A stretch of 58,299 nucleotides of DNA from Oscillatoriaceae cyanobacterium M33_DOE_052 (GTDB lineage: Bacteria > Cyanobacteriota > Cyanobacteriia > Cyanobacteriales > Laspinemataceae), in assembly GCA_015296065.1 (NCBI GenBank), contig DVDU01000105.1, positions 1 through 58,299 on the forward strand, in the 5' to 3' direction. The notes under the pieces were generated by a model. It worked only from the letters and a program-made list of their open reading frames with translations, was not told the DNA's origin and did not search any database. Positions 1-8,265 of this stretch are shown here, in pieces; within the stretch, counting starts at the first letter, position 1, and every line of letters starts with the position of its first letter. Both the position numbers and the translations under genes were made by a program.

Positions 1-75
1 CGGCCCCTCTCCCAAAATGGGAGAGGGGAGAACAGCCGCCCCCTCTCCCGCCTTGGGAGAGGGGGTAGGGGGGTG
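1..75. repeat. Two G/C-rich hairpin repeats inside the methylase frame
   Basis: Two palindromic units of the form CCCCTCTCCC-loop-GGGAGAGGGG lie side by side (about 7-28 and 41-67). They keep the methylase frame open on the minus strand. Related units occur between genes at about 27365-27415 and, more degenerate, at 48885-48925, so this is a dispersed family. Confidence 0.8.
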
Positions 76-1179
76 AGGGTTCACAGCATCAATAATAAGC
101 TGATTAATCGTTCGGTCACAGAGATATTCGGTAATCTCATTTCGGGTATAATAAGCCCCAAACTCCTTTTGGTTGATGTATTTCTCAAAGATATAACCCA
201 AAATTGCCGGGTTAATCTCGTTATCCTTCCCGCCAGTGGTGTCGTCTAAATTCCAGGAGTAGCTCTCAAATAGGCGAAATATAGTGGCAAAAGCACTATC
301 TGGGATGCTAATCTGAGGATAATTCTGCTCAATGGGGTGTTTGAGGAAAAGTCCGCCATTGAGATACTTAATTTGGCCGATAAGTTTTTGCGTTTCCGGG
401 TCTCGCTGTGCTTCTGGTTTGGCGAAACCTTCAAAAAACAGACTGGGGAGGAATTGACTGTAATATAAATTTTCGCCTTTTTCCTGGGAAGCGGCTAGTT
501 TATGTTGCAGATAGTTGATATCGCCTTTATCTAAAAATCCCTTCCGTTGCAAGAAATAGACAAACATCAAGCGGTTAAGGATAACTGAAGCGTACCAGCG
601 GCGGTCTTTTTCCGGCTCAATACCGTTAATGTTTTCTAGCAAAGTTTGGTGAATTTGGGCAAATTCGTTAAAAAACTTTTTGGTGACTTTTTCCACATCA
701 AAGCCTTTGTGCAGGCGTTGGGCAATGTCAAAAACCGTGTCTTTGCCCGCTTCAAAGTCGGCTAGAGTAAATTTTAAAGCGCTAATTTTGCCCAGAAGTA
801 AATCGCCCGGTTGGTGTTTAATATAGATATGTTCTCTTGGCTGAGTTTTCATCCCGTCCCGTTTGCCCCAATACCAGATACTCTGGTGGCGTTGGTTGTC
901 GGTAAATATAATCAGATTTTCCAGACAGATTTGGGAAATTTCCGCAGCCAAGACGGCGCGAGTTTTGGCTGGGGGGATAGAGCCATCAGGGGAGGTTATT
1001 TCAAATACTCGCACTCCCGACAATTCCGCCACATCTAGGCGGGAGTAGGTGATATCATCAGCGGTGAGGGGATATTTTCTCTGACTACTGGGGGGGTTCC
1101 ATCCCAACTCATTCACGAATAACTCGGTAAATTTAAATGACCGGAGGAACTGGCGAGATTTGCTAAAATTGATGGTCAT
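1..1179 (-). CDS. Type IIG-like restriction-modification methylase, N-terminal part (runs off window)
   Basis: This frame stays open for 393 codons from an ATG at 1179 to the window edge, so it has no visible stop. Residues 1 to about 340 resemble the N-terminal region of large fused restriction-methyltransferase proteins of the Eco57I type. Near the edge there is a GAYYTR motif followed by NEITEYLCDRT, which matches the GxYYTP-like entry into the N6-adenine methyltransferase domain; the catalytic NPPY motif would lie outside the window. Such proteins methylate a site and cleave DNA lacking the mark. Directly after the methylase entry the last 25 or so codons become Pro/Gly-rich because two hairpin repeats (1-75) are read in frame. 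This could be a tolerated insertion or the start of gene decay. The family is likely; the exact subtype is not. Confidence 0.7.
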   Translation of the reverse strand, partial: MTINFSKSRQFLRSFKFTELFVNELGWNPPSSQRKYPLTADDITYSRLDVAELSGVRVFEITSPDGSIPPAKTRAVLAAEISQICLENLIIFTDNQRHQSIWYWGKRDGMKTQPREHIYIKHQPGDLLLGKISALKFTLADFEAGKDTVFDIAQRLHKGFDVEKVTKKFFNEFAQIHQTLLENINGIEPEKDRRWYASVILNRLMFVYFLQRKGFLDKGDINYLQHKLAASQEKGENLYYSQFLPSLFFEGFAKPEAQRDPETQKLIGQIKYLNGGLFLKHPIEQNYPQISIPDSAFATIFRLFESYSWNLDDTTGGKDNEINPAILGYIFEKYINQKEFGAYYTRNEITEYLCDRTINQLIIDAVNPHPPTPSPKAGEGAAVLPSPILGEGP

Positions 1180-1277
1180 GGTCTGAGTGGTGTTGTGATG
1201 GGGTAATTATGGCATGATTGGGGGTGATGGATGGGAAAAATTACATAAAATTTTACATTTGGGGCACGGCGAGAGAT

Positions 1278-1376
1278 AGAAAACGGGTTTCTGCGACAGC
1301 TTCTGCATCTTAACCGAGACTTAGTTAAGAAACCCGGTTTCTGGGTGAACCAAGATTTTTCAAAGGACAAATGACC
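1278..1376. repeat. Paired GAAACCCGGTTTC palindromes plus heptamer tail
   Basis: The palindrome-like units AGAAAACGGGTTTCT (1278-1292) and AGAAACCCGGTTTCT (1328-1342) are about 35 bases apart and are followed by CAAAGGACAAATGACC (1361-1376). The same pairing recurs at 25390, 28082 and 30358, each time next to a heptamer array. The 205-base gap between the methylase and the DUF2993 gene holds little else. Confidence 0.8.
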
Positions 1377-1384
1377 AATTACCC

Positions 1385-2191
1385 CTAGGGTGTAGCTGCG
1401 GCTGGTTCAACTCTCAAGAATAACGCCATTTCTACTGTTTCTGGGGTCATTTCTAATTGGAGCAGGCGGGCGGTGCCTCCGAGAGTTTCTAGTTGGTTTA
1501 AATCAAATTTGTTGGCAGCGGCTCTTAATCCTCTGACGAATTGCCCTGGGGCGGGTTTGCCGTTTACTAATACGATAGGTTCGATGAGTTCTACTCGCCT
1601 TCCGGCTAGCAGGTTGATGCCTGCTTCTATGGTGAGGTTTAATCTGTCGCTGTAGCCTAATTCGGCGATTTCGGTTTCAATGCGAAACCGGTTATTGCTG
1701 ATAAATTCCACTTGGGAACTGGTGATTTGATACCGGCGAGATGCTTGCTGGAGAGAGCGAGAGTTGAATAATAGGGGGATTAAACTTTGGAATGTGGTGA
1801 TAAATTCGGCTGAGTTGAGAGCTTGGTTGATATCTTCCCTGGTTAATACGAGTTTGACGGCGACTCCTAGGGGTTGCTCTAGAGCGGACCGAGACTGATG
1901 GCGATCGGTGTTACGGATGGTATTAATATTGATGTTAATTGGGTCGGTTTCGACTTCTAGGGTGTGGAGTCGCAGTTGCGGCGAGAGCCACAAACCTGTC
2001 CCGGCGATGCGCACCCGATCGATTCGACCTTGGAGGAGCTGATGGGTGGGGATGTTGTCAATTCTGACTTGGAGCTGTTCGGTGGCGTAAAGTTGGGAGC
2101 GAATTTCTTTGGCTAAAAGGGTATCAGACAATACTCCCCCCGAGGCGGGGACAGTTAAAAGGGTTCCTAAGAGAATGGCGAGGAGTTCCAT
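1385..2191 (-). CDS. DUF2993 (LmeA-like) protein
   Basis: A 268-residue protein with a hydrophobic N-terminus (about residues 1-20) suggesting export or membrane attachment. The body matches the DUF2993/LmeA pattern common in cyanobacteria: an early LLAKEIRSQL segment, alternating beta-strand-like stretches around residues 40-110 and 160-230, and a C-terminal LETLGGTARLLQLEM segment. The family is linked to lipid binding in actinobacteria (LmeA). No cyanobacterial function is established as far as I know. It stands alone, with the large palindrome 2265-2316 just upstream and the heptamer/GAAACC repeat downstream. Confidence 0.75.
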   Translation of the reverse strand: MELLAILLGTLLTVPASGGVLSDTLLAKEIRSQLYATEQLQVRIDNIPTHQLLQGRIDRVRIAGTGLWLSPQLRLHTLEVETDPINININTIRNTDRHQSRSALEQPLGVAVKLVLTREDINQALNSAEFITTFQSLIPLLFNSRSLQQASRRYQITSSQVEFISNNRFRIETEIAELGYSDRLNLTIEAGINLLAGRRVELIEPIVLVNGKPAPGQFVRGLRAAANKFDLNQLETLGGTARLLQLEMTPETVEMALFLRVEPAAATP

Positions 2192-2264
2192 GTGGGGACG
2201 TTTGCAGGGGAAATATCAGTGGTAATGGTTGAGTGGATGTAGCAGTCTATAAGTAGCAGTAGTA

Positions 2265-2316
2265 GTAGGGTGGGCAGTAGGGGCGATTCGCGAATCGCCC
2301 CTACTGCCCACCCTAC
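2265..2316. repeat. Perfect 52-base palindrome
   Basis: The two 26-base halves (2265-2290 and 2291-2316) are exact reverse complements with no loop. The central 28 bases, with core GATTCGCGAATC, recur exactly at 48723-48750. A half copy of the GAAACCCGGTTTC repeat follows at about 2325-2353. It sits in the 270-base gap between hypC and the DUF2993 gene, where it could fold as a cruciform in DNA or a long hairpin in RNA. Confidence 0.95.
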
Positions 2317-2461
2317 AGAACTAACCAAGATTTGGTTAAGAAACCCGGTTTCTCCTCCGCTCCTCGCGGGACCCAAGGCATTAGGGCAGATTATGGTGCT
2401 AAATATTGCTGATTGACGGAAAATTAATCTAAAAATCGGCGATTTTAAGGTGAAATCGGTT

Positions 2462-2707
2462 TTAAGCCCCGATTTGCTGCAAGTAGTGCAGATTTTCTAC
2501 TGCTTCTGACTCTTCAACGACGCTGAGGGCAAAGCCCACATGGACGATGACGTAATCTCCCACTTGCGCTTCCGGGACATAGGCGAGGCTGACTTCTTTG
2601 CAGATGCCGCCAAAGCTGACTTTACCCGATCGCATCAGGATGGCATCCCCGTTCACCTCTGTGTGGTGGCTGATGCTGACAATTTTACCGGGAACTGCTA
2701 GACACAT
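2462..2707 (-). CDS. hypC: Hydrogenase maturation chaperone HypC/HypG family
   Basis: An 81-residue protein that starts MCLAVPGKI, the signature of HypC; Cys2 is the residue that binds the Fe(CN)2CO precursor with HypD during [NiFe]-hydrogenase cofactor assembly. The rest (GDYVIVHVGFAL near residues 50-61 and an acidic C-terminus) also fits, and the length is normal. No other hyp or hox/hup genes are in the window, so hypC is an orphan here; the partners must lie elsewhere or be missing. Confidence 0.95.
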   Translation of the reverse strand: MCLAVPGKIVSISHHTEVNGDAILMRSGKVSFGGICKEVSLAYVPEAQVGDYVIVHVGFALSVVEESEAVENLHYLQQIGA

Positions 2708-3034
2708 TGGATACTAAAAGTAATTAAGTGAACGAATGGTTGTGTATTATTTCTAGCATAGCTGGTTGATTTGGTAAATTAAGATAATATTTAATTTGAC
2801 CAGGATTTCGAGGCATTCCCACCCGGCTCTTTGCCCCGAGGCGGCGATGGTGGCATCCCCAACGGTGTGTGTATGGAGCTGGTGGCGGCGCTGATGGTTG
2901 GGCAAGCGGTGGGACTGGGAATAATGTTTTAAGCACAAACAGGATTTTTCTGGTCTGAGGTGAAATTAGCCACACCAACAGCCAATTATACCAGACGAAC
3001 GGCAAATTTTAGTCCTATAATTAAGGATAAAGAT

Positions 3035-3150
3035 GTCATTTGTCGTTTGTTACTTGTCCCTTGTCCCCTGAGCGAGTTGTCATTTATCATTTGTCATTTG
3101 TCACGGCCAAATGACAAAGGACAAATGACAAAGGACAAATGACAAATGTC
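3035..3150. repeat. Inverted heptamer array (TTTGTCA / TGACAAA)
   Basis: Degenerate 7-base units run first as GTCATTT/GTCCCTT and then, after CACGGCC, as the complementary AATGACA/AAGGACA series. The two halves can pair into a long hairpin. It lies in a 470-base gap between hypC and the phosphoribosyltransferase. The remaining part of that gap (2708-3034) shows no convincing gene; an open 46-codon stretch at 2795-2932 lacks a good start. Confidence 0.85.
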
Positions 3151-3162
3151 AGGGGAAAAATC

Positions 3163-3172
3163 AAGGAGGTGA
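3163..3172 (+). promoter_or_regulatory. Strong ribosome binding site AAGGAGGTGA
   Basis: This decamer is a full complement of the 16S rRNA 3' end and ends six bases before the TTG at 3179. It decides the start of the next gene, because no ATG lies nearby in frame. Confidence 0.85.
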
Positions 3173-3178
3173 GCTGGA

Positions 3179-3862
3179 TTGAGAAAAGAATTTAAAAACC
3201 GACAAGAAGCGGGACAACGGCTGGCGGAAAAGCTACAAGCATCAATTCAGGGCGATGATGTGGTGGTGGTGGCGTTGCCTCGGGGTGGTGTGCCGATCGG
3301 CTTTGAGGTGGCGAGGGCATTGCATGCGCCCTTAGATATTTGTGTGGTGCGGAAGTTGGGCGTACCTCGGCATCCAGAGCTGGCAATGGGAGCGATCGCC
3401 ACTGGTGGCGTGATGGTACTTAATCAAGAGTTGCTGGCATCTGTGAACATATCATCGGTTGAAATTCAGGCGGTGGTAGAGCGGGAGCGGCGGGAGTTGG
3501 AGCGGCGGGAGCGGGTTTATCGCGGTTCTTGCATCATATGGAATATGCGCGATCGTCAGGCGATCGTGGTGGATGATGGTATCGCCACCGGTTGCACCAT
3601 GCGAGCGGCGATCGCCGCCTTACAGAAACTTGAGGCAAAAACCATCACTGTTGCAGCTCCGGTTATCCCCCCATCCACCAGTCAAGAGCTAGTAAACCTT
3701 GGCACCAAAGTGATTTCCCTTGTCACCCCCGAACCCCTCTATGCCATCAGCTTTTGGTATGAAAATTTCACTCAAACCACCGATGAGGAAGTGCTAAAAC
3801 TCCTCCAAGACGCCAAATCTGCATTCCCATCATCTAATATCAAGTCTGCACAACAACCATAA
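3179..3862 (+). CDS. Phosphoribosyltransferase family protein
   Basis: 227 residues starting at TTG with a textbook Shine-Dalgarno. The PRTase fold is shown by VVALPRGGVPIGFEVA (about residues 30-45) and the PRPP-binding loop AIVVDDGIATGCTMRAAI (about 123-140). The family transfers phosphoribosyl groups or regulates nucleotide metabolism. This subgroup, often annotated as a predicted phosphoribosyltransferase, has no settled substrate. It is monocistronic and followed by a clear terminator hairpin. Confidence 0.85.
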   Translation: MRKEFKNRQEAGQRLAEKLQASIQGDDVVVVALPRGGVPIGFEVARALHAPLDICVVRKLGVPRHPELAMGAIATGGVMVLNQELLASVNISSVEIQAVVERERRELERRERVYRGSCIIWNMRDRQAIVVDDGIATGCTMRAAIAALQKLEAKTITVAAPVIPPSTSQELVNLGTKVISLVTPEPLYAISFWYENFTQTTDEEVLKLLQDAKSAFPSSNIKSAQQP

Positions 3863-3896
3863 ACAGCTAACCATCCCTTCTCTACAAGTCCCAAAA

Positions 3897-3934
3897 GTAA
3901 GGGGGCATTGCCCCCTTACAACTCTATGTTTTTT
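3897..3934 (+). terminator. Intrinsic terminator
   Basis: A perfect 10-bp stem with a three-base loop (3897-3919) is followed shortly by T6 at 3929-3934. It ends the phosphoribosyltransferase transcript and faces the convergent kinase gene. Confidence 0.8.
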
Positions 3935-3981
3935 ATCTTGTAAAGGCAAGGCTCCACTGGATTTGCCATAACGGGAAAATC

Positions 3982-5373
3982 TTACAAAGCCTCCGGTTGG
4001 TGAATGGGAATCTCTATGACCAACTTCGTACCCTCTCCCGGTTCAGAAAGGCAGCGGATATTACCCTTGTGCTGCTCTACCACAACTTGATAACTAATCC
4101 ACATCCCCAATCCCCTGCCTTTGCCCACTGCCTTAGTGGTAAAAAAAGGCTCAAACAAGTGCTGTTTTACCTCATCAGTCATCCCCGCCCCGTTATCACT
4201 AATCACAATACATACCATATCTTTCGGTTTGATGAGATGGGTACTCACAGAAATACTCCCGAATAAACTTTTATCGGTAAGCCCGGTTTCTGTAAAAAAA
4301 TCAACGTCTTTTTCCGCCATGTTTTCGGCTTCAGAATGGCCAGATTTTTTGAGCAAATTAAATTTAGTTTCTATGGCATCAATCGCATTAACCAAAGCGC
4401 TCATAAACACCTGATTTAGTAGTCCCGCATAGCACTCCACTTTGGGCAATTGCTCGTATTGCTTCACTACTTCAATTTCTGGACGATCGAGCGTTTCCTG
4501 TAAGCGGTGCTGTAAAATCATTAAAGCGCTGTTGATGCCCTCATGGATATCTACCGCCTTAACTCCGCTTTCATCCAGGCGAGAATAATTGCGCAACACT
4601 TCCACAATTTCCCGAATCCGCTCCGCACCGGCCCGCATAGAACCCATAATTTCTGGTAAATCAGTGCGAATAAAATCTAATTCTACATCCTCAATAATTT
4701 CTTTAACTTCTGTAGGCACAGTTTCCATTAAATCACTATATACATCAATAATTTTAAACAAACTATTGGTGTATTCAGTTACATGAGAAATATTGCCATA
4801 AATAAAATTGATGGGATTGTTAATTTCATGGGCAATCCCGGCAACTAAATGCTCTAGACTAGACATTTTTTCGCTTTGAATGAGCTGAGATTGCGCTCTT
4901 TGCAAATTATTAAGAGCGCGGGAAAGTTCTTCAGATTGGGAGCGGGCTAACATTTCAGATTGTTGCAGTTGCTGTTGCAAGCGGCGATTGAGCAAGTGAT
5001 TCTCCACGCGGGCGATAACCTCTTCCACATGAAATGGTTTGGTGATATAATCTACTCCCCCCAAGGTAAATGCTTTTACCTTGTTATTCACATCATCGAG
5101 AGCGCTGATAAAAATTACAGGAATATCTTTGATTTCTTCGATATTTTTCAGGCGCTGGCACAGTTGATAGCCATCCATGTCGGGCATTTGAATATCTAGC
5201 AAAATCAGTTCGGGCAGCAGCACTTTTACAGATTGCAACGCCATATTCCCGTTAAGAGCAGTGCGGACTTCATAACCCTGCTCCAGTAGCATGGTAGATA
5301 GCACCCGCAGGTTGTTGGGCGTGTCGTCCACAATCAAGATATTTCCTTTTCCTGACTCAGTTCGGCTATTCAC
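3982..5373 (-). CDS. Response regulator-histidine kinase hybrid (REC-HisKA-HATPase)
   Basis: 463 residues with no membrane segment. An N-terminal receiver domain (about 10-125) has acidic DD16-17, phosphoacceptor D60 in LLDIQMPDMDG and K112 in YITKPF. A Gln-rich coiled coil (125-175) leads to an H-box at H182 (GIAHEINNPINF) and a C-terminal ATPase domain with DNGAGM and GKGRGLGMW. The order REC then kinase suggests that it receives a phosphoryl group or signal from another sensor, perhaps the CHASE-type hybrid kinase encoded just upstream on the same strand. The two genes are separated by 324 bases of repeats, so co-transcription is possible but not shown. Confidence 0.9.
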   Translation of the reverse strand: MNSRTESGKGNILIVDDTPNNLRVLSTMLLEQGYEVRTALNGNMALQSVKVLLPELILLDIQMPDMDGYQLCQRLKNIEEIKDIPVIFISALDDVNNKVKAFTLGGVDYITKPFHVEEVIARVENHLLNRRLQQQLQQSEMLARSQSEELSRALNNLQRAQSQLIQSEKMSSLEHLVAGIAHEINNPINFIYGNISHVTEYTNSLFKIIDVYSDLMETVPTEVKEIIEDVELDFIRTDLPEIMGSMRAGAERIREIVEVLRNYSRLDESGVKAVDIHEGINSALMILQHRLQETLDRPEIEVVKQYEQLPKVECYAGLLNQVFMSALVNAIDAIETKFNLLKKSGHSEAENMAEKDVDFFTETGLTDKSLFGSISVSTHLIKPKDMVCIVISDNGAGMTDEVKQHLFEPFFTTKAVGKGRGLGMWISYQVVVEQHKGNIRCLSEPGEGTKLVIEIPIHQPEAL

Positions 5374-5405
5374 AGACTTTACCCAAAAATCTTAATTATT
5401 TGTTA

Positions 5406-5498
5406 TTGGTCATTGGTCATTGGTCATTAGTCATTTGTCCTTGGTCATTTGCAAGGGACAAGTGACAAGGGACAAGGGACAAGTGACAAGTGACAAGG
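5406..5498. repeat. Inverted heptamer array between two kinase genes
   Basis: GGTCATT/TGTCCTT units switch at GCAAGGG to GACAAGG/GACAAGT units, so the halves are complementary. The rest of the 324-base gap holds the hairpin at 5647-5682 and an unremarkable C-rich stretch. Confidence 0.85.
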
Positions 5499-5646
5499 AA
5501 CTAGGGCGAATTGATATTCCGCCCGGAGCATGATTAATCGGAGAGGATTTGAATGGCAGGGTAGGGGCATAATTCAGATGTTATCATCGCTATTGCCGTC
5601 TAGCCCTTTTACCCCTTTACCCCTTTACCTCCTGGTAGATGGGGAT

Positions 5647-5682
5647 GCCCGATCGCGAAGCGTCTGCGAAGCCCGATCGGGC
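5647..5682 (-). terminator. Hairpin after the CHASE kinase gene
   Basis: GCCCGATCG (5647-5655) pairs with CGATCGGGC (5674-5682) around a GCGAAGC-repeat loop, 15 bases beyond the stop at 5698. The GCGAAGC repetition resembles a common cyanobacterial REP-like sequence. It has no T-run, so terminator function is a guess. Confidence 0.45.
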
Positions 5683-5697
5683 GTGGGGGTGAAAAAT

Positions 5698-8265
5698 TTA
5701 TTTGACAATGTTCGCGGTCAATTCCAAGATTTTATCAAACCGGAACTCGTGGAGCCAACTAGCAAGGGTACTGCCCAAAGGAGTTAGCTCTTGAGGAATG
5801 GCCGCGAGCAGATTTAAAGTTTGTCTGGCGTTTAATTCCAGGGCAGCTTGGTGCAGTTGCGCCACCCACTCAGAGGGCATTTTGGAGAGGTACTGGTCCA
5901 GGGACACCTGACCAGCCACTTTCCCACCTGCGGCTCCGGTCAAATCAGTGGCACCGCTGTAGCTGATGGGATTGGCATCTTCGTAAATGTATTCTACCCC
6001 CAAATATTGCTTCATCTTTTCCAAGATGACTTCTTGGCGAAATGGTTTCCGCACGAAGTCATTGCAACCAGAGGCTAAAATTGATTCTCGCTCCTGCTCA
6101 AAGGCACTGGCACTTAGAGCAATGATGACGGTGGCTTGACCCTTGGCGGTAGCTTTAATCTGTTTAGTCGCCTCCATCCCGTTCATCACAGGCATCCGCA
6201 TATCCATCCAAATCAGATGGGGCGACCATATGGACCAAATTTCTATGGCTTCCTTGCCGTTGGCTGCTTCTCGCACATCAAATCCTAATGGCTGTAGTAG
6301 CTTGGACAGGACGCGGCAGTTTTCCCACCGGTCATCTACAATTAATATCCGAAATAGGGGCTGACCGGGGGCGAGGGCGATCGCCCTCCGTTGCACCCCT
6401 GTAGTTTTTACGGATGCCGCCGCTGCTAATTCCGCCTTGATATCAAACCCAAACACCGTACCCACACCCACGGCACTTTTTACCTGAATATCGCCCCCCA
6501 TCAACTGCACAAACTGACGACTGATGGGCAAACCCAAACCGGTTCCCTCCAGAGACTTACGGCCTGACTGAGTTTGCACGAATGGTGTAAACAGGGTATC
6601 AATTTCTTCCGCAGCGATACCCGGTCCAGTATCTTCGATTTCAAAGTGCAAGTAAATATAGGGCTGATGGGAGGCCAAATGGGTATGACGTTCTTTCCCA
6701 TCGCCAATTTCCCTTGTCTTCTGCGCCACCACCCGCACCGTCACCCCTCCCGCTGCCGTAAATTTAATGGCATTACCCATTAAATTAATCAATACCTGCC
6801 GCAGTTTGGCTTCATCAGTTTTCACATACTGAGGCACCGACGGATCCGGGTGTATTTCCAACATTAAGCCTTTGGCTTTCGCCTTCAGGCTAAACATATC
6901 TTCTACTGCTTCCAGTATGGCATACAGGTCAAAGCAGGTTTCATTAATTGTCACCAGACCCGCCTCGATTTTAGACATATCCAAAATGTCCCCAATCAGG
7001 GAGAGCAAATGTTCGCCACTGCGGTTAATGATGTCGATATTTTCCCGATGCTCTTGGGTGAGGGAGGTATCCCGGCTCATAATTTGGGCAAAACCTAATA
7101 TGGCATTTAAAGGCGTGCGCAGTTCATGGCTCATATTGGCCAAAAATTGGCTTTTCGACCGGCTGGCGGCATCTGATGCTTCTTTGGCTGCTTTTACGTG
7201 GGTATAGGATATTTTGAGGGAAAGAATGATGCCAAATAACAAGAAACTGATCAAAGTCCCTATGCTTAAAATTATTCCTGGTAAATTATCTCCAGAAGTA
7301 ATATGAATATTGGGTTTTGCCGCCCAGTATAAATTCCACTTTTCTCCCGCTACATTCAGAGAAAATTGGCGGTGATATTGGGATTGGCTGAGGAAATATT
7401 CCTGAATTTGAGCGGCGGTTTCTGGCTCGCCATAAATTAATTTATTTCGGTTGTAAATTACTAAATAAAAGTTGTCAGTGACATCAGTATCGATGCCTTC
7501 TTCGATTAAGTCTTTTACCCGGAAAGCACCATAAATAAATCCAAAAAAAGCTCGCCTTTTTTGAGTAACAGTGTGAACTGGCATTCCGGCTCGATAAATG
7601 GGCAGATAAATCAGGACTCCAGGGTTGGGCTCCTGGTCTTGGGAGAGTACGATCGGCCCTGTGGCGGCGGGTTGACCCTTGTCTATGGCTAGTTGGGCGC
7701 CTTGACTGCGAATGGGGTCTTGAGCGATATCGAAACCGATCGCTCCTTGGTTAGACTGGATTGGTTCGCAATACTCAATCACGAAATATTCTGAGCGATT
7801 GCCCAATGGTTTCACCGTATAATTACGATAAATCGGTTCCGCTGCACTATGATTTTGCCGTACCCAAGCCTCATATGCTTCCCGATTTTCTGGCACATAA
7901 CGAATGAAGCCGAAACCACGAATCCCAGGATACCGCTTTTCCAGGTTTACAGACTGGGTAAAAAGTTTCCATTCTGAGTAGCTGACATCCAAATTTTCTG
8001 CCTGCCATAAACCCCGTGCCCCATAAAAGCTATCCACATAAACCTGAATCCGGCGGTTGAGGTCTTCTAAGGTATCTTCGATTTGCCGGTCAAAAATAGC
8101 TTTAGTTTCAGCGGCGATTTTCTTGTTAGTATAGTACCAAGCACTCCCGGTCAGACTTAAACCTAGTAGCAGGACACCAATGGCCAGAGGAGTTTGGCGA
8201 ATGATATCAACAAATTCCGATAGAATGCCACTTTTAGCCGTGGGGCTATTCGGGGAATGTTTCAT
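5698..8265 (-). CDS. CHASE-domain hybrid sensor histidine kinase (CHASE-HisKA-HATPase-REC)
   Basis: A membrane sensor kinase of 855 residues. I chose the ATG at 8265 because GAGG lies nine bases upstream; an upstream in-frame start at 8319 would add 18 poorly convincing residues. TM1 is near residues 26-46, then an extracytoplasmic CHASE domain (about 75-270, with RYPGIRGFGFIRYVP), and TM2 near 330-355 (IILSIGTLISFLLFG). The H-box is FLANMSHELRTPLNAILGF, followed by an HATPase domain with DTGPGI and GTGLGLPIS. A C-terminal receiver has its phosphoacceptor in WMDMRMPVMNG, followed by a roughly 75-residue helical tail of unknown role. CHASE domains sense small extracellular ligands; the ligand here is unknown. 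Confidence 0.92.
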   Translation of the reverse strand: MKHSPNSPTAKSGILSEFVDIIRQTPLAIGVLLLGLSLTGSAWYYTNKKIAAETKAIFDRQIEDTLEDLNRRIQVYVDSFYGARGLWQAENLDVSYSEWKLFTQSVNLEKRYPGIRGFGFIRYVPENREAYEAWVRQNHSAAEPIYRNYTVKPLGNRSEYFVIEYCEPIQSNQGAIGFDIAQDPIRSQGAQLAIDKGQPAATGPIVLSQDQEPNPGVLIYLPIYRAGMPVHTVTQKRRAFFGFIYGAFRVKDLIEEGIDTDVTDNFYLVIYNRNKLIYGEPETAAQIQEYFLSQSQYHRQFSLNVAGEKWNLYWAAKPNIHITSGDNLPGIILSIGTLISFLLFGIILSLKISYTHVKAAKEASDAASRSKSQFLANMSHELRTPLNAILGFAQIMSRDTSLTQEHRENIDIINRSGEHLLSLIGDILDMSKIEAGLVTINETCFDLYAILEAVEDMFSLKAKAKGLMLEIHPDPSVPQYVKTDEAKLRQVLINLMGNAIKFTAAGGVTVRVVAQKTREIGDGKERHTHLASHQPYIYLHFEIEDTGPGIAAEEIDTLFTPFVQTQSGRKSLEGTGLGLPISRQFVQLMGGDIQVKSAVGVGTVFGFDIKAELAAAASVKTTGVQRRAIALAPGQPLFRILIVDDRWENCRVLSKLLQPLGFDVREAANGKEAIEIWSIWSPHLIWMDMRMPVMNGMEATKQIKATAKGQATVIIALSASAFEQERESILASGCNDFVRKPFRQEVILEKMKQYLGVEYIYEDANPISYSGATDLTGAAGGKVAGQVSLDQYLSKMPSEWVAQLHQAALELNARQTLNLLAAIPQELTPLGSTLASWLHEFRFDKILELTANIVK

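Noticed and set aside
2795-2932. Open 46-codon stretch with a protein-like end (PRGGDGGIPNGVCMELVAAL)
   Set aside because: A stop precedes it directly, the only ATGs are near the end, and no ribosome site is present. It may be a gene remnant, but I cannot show it.
5406-5498. Tandem heptamers considered as a CRISPR array
   Set aside because: Units are 7 bases with no spacers of constant length, and no cas genes are in the window.
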